Position numbers and translations under genes: made by a program | Assembly: GCA_946902875.1 (NCBI GenBank) | Contig: OX336339.1 | Location: 2,226,397 to 2,290,396 of the forward strand | Reading direction: 5' to 3' | Origin: Nematopogon swammerdamellus | Taxonomy: Eukaryota; Arthropoda; Insecta; Lepidoptera; Adelidae | Length of the DNA: 64,000 nucleotides | The notes under the pieces: generated by a model | Databases searched by the model: none | The model's input: the letters and a program-made list of their open reading frames with translations, nothing else | What the model was told of the DNA's origin: nothing | Part shown: piece after piece, positions 42,688 to 53,935 of the stretch | Numbering within the stretch: position 1 is the stretch's first letter | How the letters are laid out: each line of letters opens with the position of its first letter

Positions 42688-43087
42688 TTTTTTAGGGTTC
42701 CGTATCAGGTACGGGACCCTATTACTAAGCCTACGCCGTCTCTCTGTCTGTCTGTCGTCTGTCTGTCCGTCCGTCCGTCTGTCCGAGGGTTGTATCTCTT
42801 GAACCGTAATTGGTAGCCCGTTGAAATTTTCACAAAAATGTGTTATTATGGCCGATATAACAACAAATAATAAAAATAAGAAAAAGTCAAAAATTCACGG
42901 GGGTTCCCATAGAAGAAACCAAAAAGTGCATGCGCGCGCGCCATCTACCGAATAGATTATGAAGCATGACATTAACTAATATGAAGCATTTCATAACACG
43001 CCATCTAGATGGCGTGAGTAGCGCTGGCCGTGACATGGCGATACGAGACCCTCGTTGCGCGAGTTCGACTCGCACTCGGCCGATTTT
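42688..43087 (+). mobile_element. R2-family repeat
   Basis: Full copy from TTTTAGGGTTCCGTATCAGG to GACTCGCACTCGGCCGATTT, 90 bp upstream of exon 2 within intron 1. Confidence 0.75.
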
Positions 43088-43352
43088 TTATGGAAACTGA
43101 CACGGTTGGCTATATAACCTACAACATCCGTGATGTCAGCCCATAACACCGGGTGAACTTGGTGCCACGTCAGTGCTTCCCTTCGGTCGTGCCGACTACA
43201 CTGAACTGGACGGAAAACACAAACTATTTACATAGCCGTTTCGACCGACATTTCATTCAGTGCGGTGGTACCAACTCGGGCGGGTTAAACCCTACCACCT
43301 AGTAATATAAGAAGGGAGTCATATCCCTTAGTCGCCTTTTACGACATACACG
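43087..43352 (-). mobile_element. S1 SINE
   Basis: Inserted at the very end of the R2 copy; reverse orientation, loses the first ~55 bases of H1 at a TGTTG repeat. Confidence 0.7.
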
Positions 43353-43395
43353 TGTTGTGTTGTGTTGTGTTGTGTTGTGTTGTTTTGTGTTGTGT
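43352..43395. repeat. (TGTTG)n microsatellite
   Basis: Eight to nine near-perfect 5-bp units. Confidence 0.9.
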
Positions 43396-43559
43396 TCAAT
43401 ATATTTATTGCACTGAAATAAAAATATGAGCAAAAGGTAACACTTAATGGCTCTAGGCATTTTCTACCAGAATAACTTTGGTGTATGATAACTGCTAGGT
43501 GAGTGGCGAAAGAAATATGCATACCACTGAGATACCGAGACAAGACCACCATCTGTCTT

Positions 43560-43950
43560 GTCAGCCTCAGTAGCTCAGTGGTGCGGTCGGTCGACTGTAG
43601 GTCGGATCATAAGCACACCTAGACGCAGTCAGTGGATGGATGGGGTGGCCGCTCGCTCGAACGTTGGAGGCTAACGTTGGTTCGGATCCCACGTAAAACT
43701 GTAGGTCCCTTCCCTTCTTACCTTACTTGGTGTTAGGGTTTAACTCGCCCGTGTTAATACCACCGTACTGAATGGAAAGTCGGTCGAAACGGCTATTGTA
43801 AATAGTTCGTGTTTTCCGTCCAGTTCAGTGCTGCCGGCACGACCGAAGACAAGCACCTGACATAGCAACCAGTTCACCATGGTGTTATGGGCTGACATCA
43901 CGGATGTAGTAGGTGATGCAGCCAACCGTGTCAGTTTCCATTAAAAAAAA
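43560..43950 (+). mobile_element. S2 SINE
   Basis: GTCAGCCTCAGTAGCTCAG through a damaged 5S-like block (AGTGGATGGATGGGGTGGCC) to the T tail and A-run. Confidence 0.75.
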
Positions 43951-44342
43951 AACCGGCCAAATGCGAGTCGAACTCGCGCACTGAGGGTTTCGTATCGCCA
44001 TGTCATGGTCAGCGCCACTCACGCCATCTATGGTGTGTTATGAAATGCTTCATATTAGTTAAATGTCATGATTAGTTAAAATGCTTCGCGCTCTATTCGG
44101 TAGATATAGCGCGCATACACTTTTTAGTTTCTTCTATGGGAACCCCCATGAATTTTTAACTTTTTCTTATTTTCATTATTTGTTGATATATCGGCCATAT
44201 TAACACATAGTATTGTGTGAAAATTTGAACGGGCTACCTATTACGATTCCAGAGATACAGCCCTCGGACAGACGGACAGACAGACAGACAGACGGCGTAG
44301 GCTTAGTAATAGGGTCCAGTACCAGATACGGAACCTTAAAAA
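43948..44342 (-). mobile_element. R2-family repeat
   Basis: Reverse copy AAAAACCGGCCAAATGCGAG to ACGGAACCTTAAAAAT. It faces the plus-strand R2 at 44615 across ~270 bp. Confidence 0.75.
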
Positions 44343-44614
44343 TCGAAGAACGCCACTTGATGGGCGAGCGGTTCCCATGGGCACGTGCCGAGCGCGAGCG
44401 TGAAATTGCGCGGCGCCGAGTTGAGTGAGGTAAGCGCTCTCGTTCCGAGCGATTAGCCCAGCTTCACTCGTTCGGCTTTGTCTCAGTGCTGGTCGCGCGC
44501 GGTGGTGAACAAGGTCACTGTTTCTAGAGCGCGCTGCTGGGTCGAGAGCGGTCACCGCACCTCGCCCGCACGTAGGGCTACCATACGTCAGAATTTGTCC
44601 TGACGTGTCAGGAT
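44343..44614. other. GC-rich segment between inverted R2 copies
   Basis: No domain or splice-supported exon. The final words TACCATACGTCAG and CCTGACG resemble a TE end also seen at about 61907. Confidence 0.3.
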
Positions 44615-45020
44615 GTTTAGGGTTCCGTATCCGGTACGGGACCCTATTACTAAGCCTACACCGTCTGTCTGTCTGTCTGTCCGTCCGTCCGTCTGTCTGT
44701 GCGAGGGCTGTATCTCTTGAACCGTAACAGGTAGGCCGTTGATATTTTCACAGAATATGTGTTATTATGGCCGATATAACAACAAATAATAAAAATATGA
44801 AAAAGTAAAAAAATCACGGGGTTCCCATATAAGAAACCAAAAAGTGTTTGCGCGCGCGCCGTCTACCGAATAGAGTGTGAAGCATTTTATCTAATCATGA
44901 CATTTAACTAATATGAAGCATTTCATAACACGCCATAGATGGCGTGAGTGGCGCTAACCATGACATGGCGATAAGGAACCCTCTGTGCGCGAGTTCGACT
45001 CGCACATGGCCGGTTTTTTA
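44615..45020 (+). mobile_element. R2-family repeat
   Basis: Full copy TTTAGGGTTCCGTATCCGG to CTCGCACATGGCCGGTTTTT. Confidence 0.75.
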
Positions 45021-45344
45021 GGCTCTTATCAGGATTGCGGCCGGATTTTGGAACTGTTGGGATTTTTCGATTTTTCAATGAAGTACAGCAAATTTTTTAA
45101 TTATTATTTTTTTATTATTATAAAGTTATACAAACGGTAATGTAAAATTACTAATTAGAGTAAACTACAGAGCACAATATAAACTTAAACAGAAACATAA
45201 TCATCTTTACCAACAACTTTGGTAATATGAGGCAAATTAACTAAGTTTAAATTACATATAGATTTTTACCATCATACCATGTCCATGGGCGTCGTTAGAC
45301 ACCTTATGGGTGGCTACCAACCCGGGCGGGTTAAACCCTACCAC

Positions 45345-45840
45345 CTAATCTATACATATAATAAAATCGTAGAGGTAAGAAAGTCTGTACATTGAATGTA
45401 TTCGGAAAAAAACTAACCAGGGTGGCTTAAAATGAGATACTGAACATGTTAGAACAGTTTTTAAATTTTTTGTTTGTTTGTTTGTTTGTTGGTTTGTTGG
45501 TTTGTTTGTTTGTTTGTTTGTCTGTACGCGCATCACGCAAAAACCACTGAACGGAATTAGACGAAACTTTGTATAGTGGCAGTTTATATGCCGGGTTAAC
45601 ATAATACGTAAAAAAAATTGACAAAAATAAAAAAAAATTAACAATTATAAACATTATTGCGCGTTTAAAATCACGTAGTCCAAAGTAAAGGTAAAAACAA
45701 TTTTAAATGTCATGTTGACAACGGAGAACTGTCATCTCGACGTGAGCTGGCCGGTGACAAATTGTTTGATAAATAAAAATAATAATTGAAAGTAGAAGTT
45801 ATGTCGCTGCCATTGGTGCAATAAAATTTATATATCTGTT
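45345..45840. mobile_element. Possible second Helitron-like family with (TTTG)n tract
   Basis: CTATACATATAATAAAATCG near the start, a TTTG repeat at about 45470-45525 and CACTGAACGGAATTAGACG resemble another element type I associate with Lepidoptera. Boundaries are unsure. Confidence 0.3.
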
Positions 45841-47365
45841 GCCCGCGGCTTCGCTCGCGTGAAATTCGTATTTAAAAAAAAGAAAGTAAGTAACTAAAGG
45901 CGGGCCCGAAGGCGGATCTGCGCTCACGTAAACGATATTCTTTCTCGATGAAAGTAACTAAGGGCGAGGCGAAAGGCGGAGCTGATTTCAGGAAGAAGAA
46001 AAACATTCTTGAAGGAAATAAGTAACTAAGGGCGAGGCCGAAGGCCGAGCTCTATTCTGGAAGACCATAAACCTTCTCGAAGAAAGTAAGTAACAATGGG
46101 CGAGGCCGCAGGCCGAGCTGCGTTCAGGAAGAAGCTAAACCATCTTGAAGAAAGTAAGTAACTAAGGCGAGGCCGAAGGCCGAGCTACGTTCGGATAATT
46201 GAAAAACCATCTCGAAGAAAGCAAGTAACTAAGGGCGAGGCCGAAGGCCGAGCTGCGTTCAGGAAGAAGCTAAACCATCTTGAAGAAAGTAAGCAACTAA
46301 GACGAGGCCGAAGGCCGAGCTACGTTCTGACAAATGATAAACCATCTCGAAGAAAGCAAGTAACTAAGGGCGAGGCCGAAGGCCGAGCTGCGTTCAGGAA
46401 GAAGCTAAACCATCTCGAATAAAGTTAATTAACATTAAGATTGAGTTAACTTAATTTAAATTTTATTATAAAGTCCACGCTTCTAACGGCAAATATACCG
46501 TGCATCCTAGAACCTCGCGGTTATTCCCGGCTGGATGGCAAGAGGCCCGATGCTAGAGACCTTAGTGCCATGGACTAAGGGTAGTTCTTTGATGTGGGAC
46601 GCCACTTTGGTTCTCACATTGGCTCCAAGTCACGTTAGGACATAGCGGCTGGCGCGGCCGAGGCTGGGGGGGAGAGCCTCCAACGCAGCAAATATAGAAA
46701 TATAATTCAAGATTTCGAATTTGTTGCGTTTGCGGTTGAAACCCTCGGTCCGTGGAGCAGTGAAGCCAAAAGAGGCTTGAGCTGGTTGACGCAACTGGTG
46801 TCCCGTCATCAAGGGCTTATGTACTTCATTCAAAGGGTAAGCCTTGCCATCCAGCGGGGTAATGCCGCAAGTGCTCTAAGAACATTTGAAAATGCCCGTT
46901 TTGATAGTTATTTTAATGTTTGTTAGGTAGTTTTAATTCTTTAGTTATTAATATTACTTTTTTATTTATATGAAATAAATAGATTGAGTAAACGATATTA
47001 TATTCTATCGAAGAAAGGAAGTCTTTAAGGGCGAGGCCCGAAGGCGGAAGAGGGTTTTTGGTTTACCTGAACGCAGCTCGGCCTTCGGCCTCGCACTTAG
47101 TTCCTTCCTTTCTTCCAGAAGGTTTGTCGTCTTCCTGAACGCAGCTCGGCCTTCGGCCTCGCCCTTACTTACTTCCTTTATTTGAGAAAGGTTTATCGTT
47201 TACCTGAAAGCAGCTCGGCCTTCGGCCTCGCCCTTAGTTAGTTACTTTTTTTAAGAAGGTTTATCGATTACCTGAACGCAGCTCGGCCTTCGGCCTCGCC
47301 CTCAGTTACTTACATTCTTCTTTGGAATACGAATTTCACGCGAGCGGAGCCGCGGGCTCAGCTAG
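45841..47365. repeat. Fold-back array of ~66-bp repeats bounded by HEL 3' ends
   Basis: Left boundary GCCCGCGGCTTCGCTCGCGT and right boundary ACGCGAGCGGAGCCGCGGGC are inverted HEL ends. Inside the left half, ~8 units carry GCGAGGCCGAAGGCCGAGCT roughly every 66 bp; near the right end four units carry the complement. A retroelement-like coding remnant lies between. Confidence 0.75.
46508..46950 (+). pseudogene. Retroelement-type C-terminal remnant
   Basis: Across frame breaks the plus strand reads [20 protein letters not shown] and later FIQRVSLAIQRGNAASALRT. I recall these words from the C-termini of invertebrate retroelement proteins. The exact clade is not certain. Confidence 0.45.
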
Positions 47366-47511
47366 TAATATATAAGAAGGCAGTCATATCCCTTGGGCGC
47401 CTTTTACGACACCTCTCGCATGCGAAGCGTTGTTCAATCCGAGGTTCAATCCGAATCGGCGCCACGCGATGCGCGAAGTAAGCTAAGTGAGCACTAAGGG
47501 CGCGTTTATTT

Positions 47512-47830
47512 GACACGAATTATTTCGTGCTTCCGCCGCGCGTTTGCCGCGCGTTCGCTGCGCTCTCGTGTACAGTAACGGCGAATGTGAACTTTATGTA
47601 CTACGTACAACATTCAAATTCCTCGCAATCATCTAACCACGCGACGGTCGCGTGAAAAACGCGCGGAGGCCGCGCGGACGCCGCGCGGACGCCGCGTGGT
47701 TAGGAGATTGCGAGGAATTTGAATGTTGTGCGTTGTACATAAAGTCCACATTCGCCGTTTCTGAACACGAGAGCGCAGCGAACGCGCGGTAAACGCGCGG
47801 CGGCCGCACGAAAACTTTCGCGTCGTTTAA
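47512..47830. mobile_element. MITE with ~130-bp inverted arms
   Basis: Arms share CGCGCGTTCGCTGCGCTCTC and AACATTCAAATTCCTCGCAA with complements; a GCGCGGACGCC repeat occupies the loop. Confidence 0.8.
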
Positions 47831-47849
47831 CTGCAGCCTCATTATACCG

Positions 47850-48065
47850 CGTACAACTATATGACCAGTAAAGCACTGCTCCCTATAGCAGAGCCGTATC
47901 GGCTCGTTTAGGGAGTTGGGCGCAAACCTTTGCTCATTGGTCGGACTATTTGTGTGATTGTTTTATTTATACTTGTTATGTAATATTATGCAACATGATG
48001 ATATTGTTTAATAATTATTGTTGTAAAAATCGGATCGGCAATTTCAAATAAAAACTCTTTGACTT
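47850..48065 (+). mobile_element. LINE 3'-end-like sequence with (GACTTT)n tail
   Basis: AGGGAGTTGGGCGCAAACC, AATAAAAACTCTTTGACTTT and a short GACTTT repeat at the end resemble a LINE 3' terminus. Confidence 0.4.
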
Positions 48066-48394
48066 TGACTTTGGCTTTGAGCTGTCGCGCTTCCGGGTGA
48101 GGCGAACGAGTGGCGCGGTAGACTCTATGGACGGGGTAGCGTCTCGCGTCGGCGGCTGGGTGAAAGGAATGCGCGTGCGCCGGATATTGTTAAACGTGAA
48201 GGGCAGCGCGCGGACAGTTGCCGGTCTGTACTTACGTACACAGTCATAGTAGACGCCGGCGCAGGCGCAGGTAGGTACAGAACGTTCACATTTATTTAAG
48301 CTCTAGCTTTTTTGGCTAATCTGAGCTCTGTGTTGCCATAGTTACTCTGTAGGATTCCCTATTTGAATATATTTATCAATTTAAAAGACATGAT
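48066..48394. other. Unassigned GC-rich segment
   Basis: No gene or repeat recognised. Confidence 0.3.
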
Positions 48395-48505
48395 GTGTCG
48401 TGGGACACCGTGTTGGAACGAAGTTTCTTTCGCTATATATTATGTATTAAATAACAGGCACAATAAAATACATTAACAGCGTTTGAGACTAATTAAATAA
48501 AAAAT
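48395..48505 (+). repeat. Dispersed repeat shared with 11803-11925
   Basis: Shared order of TGTCGTGGGA, CTTTCGCTATATAT and AACAGG.ACAAT words. Class unknown. Confidence 0.6.
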
Positions 48506-48540
48506 AAATATAAATAAATATAGGTAGCTTATTTCTGACT

Positions 48541-49290
48541 GCTCTGCTCATAGTTAGTAATAATCCCAATGTAGCGGGAAAATACAATGACATATGTCAG
48601 AGGAGAGAATAAACATTTGTATACTAGATAGCTCATAGCTCATTAGGTCATTAGGCAGCTTATAGCTAATTGCTCTTCTCATAGTTAGTAATGCCAACCT
48701 AGCGGGAAGATACAATGACATATGTCAGACGTATAATGACTGTGAACATTCTGCAGTATAAACATTTGTATACTATATAGATTATAGCTCATTAGGTAGC
48801 TTGTAGCTCATTGCTCTACCCATAGTAAGTAATGCCAACCTAGCGGGACGATACAATGACATATGTCAGACGTATAATGACTGTGAACATTCTGCTGTAT
48901 TAACATTTGTATAATATATAGATTATAGCTCATTAGGTAGCTTGTAGCTCATTGCTCTACCCATAGTAAGTAATGCCAACCTAGCGGGAAGATACAATGA
49001 CATATGTCAGACGTATAATGACTGTGAACATAAACATTTGTATACTATATAGATCATAGCTCATTAGGTAACTTATAGCTCATTGCTCTACTCATAGTAA
49101 GTAATACCAACCTAGCGGGAAGATACAATGGCATATGTCAGACGTATAGTGACTGTGAATATTCTGTAGTATAAACATTTGTATACTATATAGATCATAG
49201 CTTATTTGCTAGCTTGTAGCTCATTGCTCTACTCATAGTTACTAATGCCAACCTAGCGGGAAGATACAATGACATATGTCAGAGGTATAG
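48541..49290 (+). repeat. Satellite-like array, six units of ~128-141 bp
   Basis: AGCGGGAAGATACAATGACA recurs with start spacings of 128, 141, 141, 131 and 141 bp (48573 to 49255). Differences between units are small deletions around GTGAACATTCTGCAG. Confidence 0.85.
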
Positions 49291-49607
49291 GCATGTACGT
49301 AGGTAGACAGACACGGCACGATCGCCTGGAGCAGTGTCGAGCGGCAACTCGCATTGGCAACTACAAATGTATGAACCGCGCCTTTCCCGCGCGACCGGTT
49401 CTCCTGCGTTTAGTTGGAGACAAAGATTATTATTATCATATTTCAATTCCTACGCAACTCGACATTCTTTAGTAGATTACGCCCGAGAGGGAAGCGGCCA
49501 CACTTCCTGCTCCACTATTTACTTGTTAGGGTTCAGTAGCCAGTTTTCGTCTCTATCTCTATCTTATCTATCTCTACTTCTTATAAAAGGGAACGTCTAT
49601 CTGTATG

Positions 49608-49905
49608 TATCGCACTGGGCACTGAGCAGGGATTGCATCTATACGCTGGACTTATCCCGGATGCGTACCAATCGATTCTGCAGATCTTTCCTCTACAGAA
49701 CCGGTAAACTCTGGAACGCTCTCCCTGCGCATAAATCCCCCCCCCCCCCCCCCCCCCCCCCCAAGTACAGTCTCGGATCCTTCAAGAGGGGCGTGGATGG
49801 GCACCTGTCAGGCCGGCATGGGATTCGCAACCCCTGCATACGACCGAATGCCCATGGGCGTTGTTAGACACCTTATGGGTGGCTCGGCGCCATATGTAGC
49901 GCTTT
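49608..49905 (+). pseudogene. L2 LINE C-terminus and 3' end with polyA
   Basis: The plus frame reads TNRFCRSFLYRTGKLWNALP then YSLGSFKRGVDGHL and RHGIRNP, a LINE C-terminal motif. The 3' region has GACACCTTATGGGTGGCTCG and an A-run. A run of about 22 C residues at 49738-49762 replaces the usual short C-run. Confidence 0.75.
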
Positions 49906-50304
49906 GAATAAAAAAAAATAAACAGAACACAACACAACACACAACACAAAAAAATACAACAAAACGATATTTGCAACATAATAACGCTACGGTGCTACGA
50001 GTCGAGTGCTACGAGCTACGACGCGACGACGCTCCCCACTCCGCCCGCGCGCGCCCCGAGGCCGCTCGTAGCGCGCGCTACGAATTTTCAATACGCCGCG
50101 CCGCGCCGCGCCGTTATTTAAAAATCTCAACTTAAAAAATGTCTATCTCCAAAAGTACTCGAACTTTTTAAATTATTTTAACGGCATGTTCGTTTAGATT
50201 AGGTTCATAATGTTTTAATGTTTGCGGAAGTGTCTGGAAGAGTCGCCCTAGACGCACGTACCTGGACCAGATCGGGCATGTGCTCAAAAAGGGTCAAGTG
50301 CGTA

Positions 50305-50427
50305 GTATAGAATAATTCTAGAAATCATCAATTTAGTTTTAATATACATAGAGTGCGCACAAACGCAGTATCTCATAAAACATAGTAACTAACTCCATGA
50401 CCTTCCCTTACAGATTTTTTATTAGGA
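50305..50427 (-). mobile_element. HEL 5'-part fragment, reverse
   Basis: ATCATCAATTTAGTTTTAAT to CCCTTACAGATTTTTTATTA. Confidence 0.55.
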
Positions 50428-50965
50428 TAGCTTTTGCCCGCGGCTTCGCTCGCGTGAAATTGGTATTTAAAAATAAGAACCGTGTTTGTACCGTGTGGTA
50501 CCGTGTGGGGCCGGTACTTTAAAAGAATAGCCCCACTGCATCTCTCCCCGTGTATGTCGTAAAAGGCGACTAAGGGATATGACTCCCTTCTTATATCACT
50601 AGGTGGTAGGGTTTAACCCGCCCGGGTTGGTACCACCGCACTGAATGAAAGGTCGGTCGAAACGGCTATGTAAATAGTTTGTGTTTTCCGTCCAGTTCAG
50701 TGTAGCCGGCACGACCGAAGGGAAGCACTGACGTGGCACCAAGTTCACCCGGTGTTATGGGCTGACATCACGGATGTTGTAGGTGATGTAGCCAACCGTG
50801 TCAGATTCCATAAAAAAAAAAAAAAAAAAAAAGAAAGTCAATAAGCCCGCTACAGTACCTTTATTTCGGTGCGCGTAACAATTCGGTTGTATGAGAGCCA
50901 CATCTTAGCGTAACCGGAACTGAATTTTATTTAGCCTATCCGGTGTCCCGTATAGGTTAGACTGA
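50428..50965 (-). mobile_element. HEL copy, reverse, split by S1
   Basis: CTTTTGCCCGCGGCTTCGCT start, S1 at 50489-50832, then AAGTCAATAAGCCCGCTAC to TTATTTAGCCTATCCGGTG. Confidence 0.65.
50489..50832 (+). mobile_element. S1 SINE with a partly duplicated 5' end
   Basis: Begins TACCGTGTGGTACCGTGTGG, a small duplication of the SINE start, then a complete S1 and an A-run of ~20. Confidence 0.8.
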
Positions 50966-50981
50966 CCTTTTTTATAGTGAA

Positions 50982-51343
50982 CTAGCCTTTGCCCGCGGCT
51001 TCGCTCGCGTAAAATTCGTATTTAAAAAGAAGAAAGTAAGTAAGCCCGCTACCGTACCTTTATTTCGGCGAGCGGGACAATTCGGTTTGTATGAGAGCCA
51101 CATCTTAGCGTAACCGGAACTGAATATTATTTAGCCTATCCTGTGGCATGTGCTTGTACTTAGTTTAATCGAATTCGAATGATCGGTTTAAGAGTTATGG
51201 AGGAACATACATACATACAGAAAAGATTTCTAAAAATCGTCAATTTAGTTTTAGTAACATACATAGAGTCTGCAAACGCAATATCTCATAAAACAAAGTA
51301 GCTCACTCCATGAACATCCCTTACAGATTTATTATTAGTATTA
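50982..51343 (-). mobile_element. HEL copy, reverse, full length
   Basis: CTAG then CCTTTGCCCGCGGCTTC to TTACAGATTTATTATTAG and TATTAA. Confidence 0.65.
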
Positions 51344-51558
51344 ATTTGATTGGAGGAATGGTTAAGGAAATGTGATTGTTAATAGTTTTATTTACTTTAC
51401 TTAGGTAGGTACTTGTCTTTTCTGTTGTATTTCGTTTTTTTGTTTTGTTTTCGATCTTGTACATATTATTTGTTGTGTTTAAGTGAATTGGTGCATGGGC
51501 GGTAGCATGGGTGCGGGGCATGGAATGGCACACTTAATATATAGGTATATATAAAAAT

Positions 51559-52058
51559 ACCGTGTGGTGCCGGTACTTAAAGTACCGTGTGGTGCCGGTA
51601 CTTAAAGTACCGTGTGGTGCCGGTACTTAAAGTACCGTGTGGTGCCGGTACTTAAAGTACCGTGTGGTGCCGTTACTTAAAGTACCGTGTGGTGCCGGTA
51701 CTTAAAGTACCGTGTGGTGCCGGTACTTAAAGTACCGTGTGGTGCCGGTACTTAAAGTACCGTGTGGTGCCGGTACTTAAAGTACCGTGTGGTGCCGGTA
51801 CTTAAAGTACCGTGTGGTGCCGGTACTTAAAGTACCGTGTGGTGCCGGTACTTAAAGTACCGTGTGGTGCCGGTACTTAAAGTACCGTGTGGTGCCGGTA
51901 CTTAAAGTACCGTGTGGTGCCGGTACTTAAAGTACCGTGTGGTGCCGGTACTTAAAGTACCGTGTGGTGCCGGTACTTAAAGTACCGTGTGGTGCCGGTA
52001 CTTAAAGTACCGTGTGGTGCCGGTACTTAAAGTACCGTGTGGTGCCGGTACTTCAAAA
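51559..52058 (+). repeat. 25-bp satellite, 20 copies, derived from the SINE head
   Basis: Unit starts ACCGTGTGGTGCCGGTACTT and ends AAAGT, every 25 bp from 51559 to 52034, with a single visible substitution (CCGTTACTT near 51672). The last unit runs directly into the H1 head of the S3 SINE at 52053. Confidence 0.95.
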
Positions 52059-52375
52059 GAATAGCCCCACTGCATCTCTCCCCTTGCATGTCGTAAAAGG
52101 CGACTAAGGGATAAGGACAAGATATCGTGCTAAAGGGCGACGGGCTCGCCACCTCTCACCTTGGCACGGTACTTCCACCGAGTCATGCAGCAGGTGGGTC
52201 TTCGTGCCTTACTTGCTGCTTGATCGATTTAATCTTGTTCGAATACTTTGCGAAACGTGGTGGTCGGTGTTGTGCTGTAATTTACTAGAGTACTTGCAGC
52301 ACAACACCGATTACTCTGCTTACCCCGATTGTCGGGATTCAGCGTGTGTGATATGTATGTATATGTATGTATATA
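52053..52375 (+). mobile_element. S3 SINE following the satellite
   Basis: CAAAAGAATAGCCCCACTGC onward to tail B and GATATGTATGTATATGTATG. Its 5' end is the last satellite unit. Confidence 0.8.
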
Positions 52376-52632
52376 AAAAATATTGGGAATGTTTTTTATG
52401 TGTTTCGCATCCATGTTGTTGATAATGTATTCAGTTCACTTTATGAAAAAATGTTAAAAGGGGCGAACTGAAAAACAGCGCTGTAGGGAACGTTCCCACA
52501 GCAAAAATGCTCAGTTGGTTCCTCTTTCTCCTTCAGGTTTCTTTCTGTTATCATTTTTCTTGTTTTCGTTTTATATTTACCTATAGGAGAAATAAATATT
52601 TTCATTTCATTTCATTGATACATAATTTTGGC

Positions 52633-52805
52633 ATTGAAATATGAAGCTGAATGCGGCGGACTGTGAACTTGATCTCAATCTGCAACGAGTATTTGATATG
52701 TTGTATCACGTGATGAGCGGGTGGACATGCGCGGACGGGGCGGCGGCGCGTGCGCAGGAGGTTCGGCCGGCGGTTGTCGGAATGTGGCCGTGTCGCGTCA
52801 TATAC
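52633..52805 (+). repeat. Duplicated segment, copy A
   Basis: AATATGAAGCTGAATGCGG to GGCCGTGTCGCGTCATA; ~90 percent by eye to 53203-53370. Not a recognised element. Confidence 0.8.
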
Positions 52806-53195
52806 CGTATGGGGCCGGTACTTAAAAAGAATAGCCCCACTGCATCTCTCCCCGTCGCATGTCGTAAAAGTCGACTAAGGGATAAGGAAATTCGTCAGCC
52901 TCGGTAGCTCATTGGTGCGGTCAGTCGACTGTTGTTAAGCAACCCTGAGCGCGGTCAGTACTTGGATGGGTGACCGCTCGAACGTTGGAGGCTGACCGTG
53001 GTTCGGATTCCACGTTAAACTGTAAATCCCTTTCCTTCTTACCTTACTAGGTGGTAGGGTTTATCCCGGCCGGGTTGATACCACCGCACTGAGCGAAACG
53101 TGTCGGTCGAAACGGCTATGTAAATAGTTCGTGGGCTGACATCACGGATGTTGTAGGTGATGTAGCCAACCGTGTCAGTTTTCATTAAACAAAAA
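52806..53195 (+). mobile_element. Composite SINE H1-H2-T
   Basis: H1 (ACCGTATGGGGCCGGTACTT to GACTAAGGGATAAGGAAATTC) is joined directly to a complete H2 head (GTCAGCCTCGGTAGCTC) and T tail. The tail lacks its middle (AGTTCGTGGGCTGAC junction). The inverted copy at 61495 has the same H1-H2 junction. Confidence 0.8.
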
Positions 53196-53202
53196 GAAAT
53201 AT

Positions 53203-53370
53203 GAAGCTGAATGCGGTGGACTGTGAACTTGATCTCGCAATCTGCAACGTGTTGACATGTTGCATCACGTGATGAGCGTGTGCGGACATGCGCGGGCGGG
53301 GCGGGGCGGCGCGTGCGCAGTAGGTTCGGCGGTTGTCGGAATGTGGCCGTGTCGCGTCATGTACAAGTGG
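53203..53370 (+). repeat. Duplicated segment, copy B
   Basis: AATATGAAGCTGAATGCGGT to GTCGCGTCATGTA. Together with copy A it brackets the composite SINE. Confidence 0.8.
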
Positions 53371-53574
53371 AATTGGCCTGCAATAAAGCTGTGTACTTGT
53401 CGGAGCAGAGCGGCGCTGATGCAAGTGTATCATACTACCGGACGGCCTCGCCTCACATCTCACTACGGATATATTCGGTTTCGTCGTCGCCTCGCTCCGC
53501 TTACAAACACGCATACACGCATAATAGCACTGGTGAATACGTACTTGTTTTGTTGAACGGGGACATAACAAAAC

Positions 53575-53935
53575 TAGCATCCCTTATTCCCTGTCACCCG
53601 TCCTATCTCCGCATGACTCGTCGCAGAGAGACTCAGCGCCCTTTTGTTCTAGACATTGGGCTTTTGAGAGCCCATCGGTTCTCTAAATCGTTTCTTTGTA
53701 GCACCGCTAGAGTGTGGAACGTCTTCCAGCGAGTGTATTTCCTGAATCCTTTAACCTGGGTGTCTTCAAGCGTCGTTATAACGGGCTAGACACCTAGCAA
53801 CAGTCCGCAAATCTGCTGGCATGGCACCTAACTGAACGTGGTTTCGCGAGGAGAGGTGATTTTGGCTCTGTCGACTGCACCATTGGTCTCTCGGCACAGC
53901 CGCCCATGCTGGTTTACATAAAAAAAATAAAAAAA
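53575..53935 (+). pseudogene. L1 LINE C-terminus and 3' end, sense
   Basis: The frame reads AHRFSKSFLCSTARVWNVFQ then a shifted remainder; in other L1 copies this is VWNCLPASVFPESFKLGV. The 3' block GATTTTGGCTCTGTCGACTG and CAGCCGCCCATGCTGG ends TTTACATAAAAAAA. Confidence 0.75.

Noticed and set aside
51559..52058. CRISPR-like array
   Set aside because: The units are contiguous 25-bp repeats with no unique spacers, in a eukaryotic genome, and derive from a SINE.
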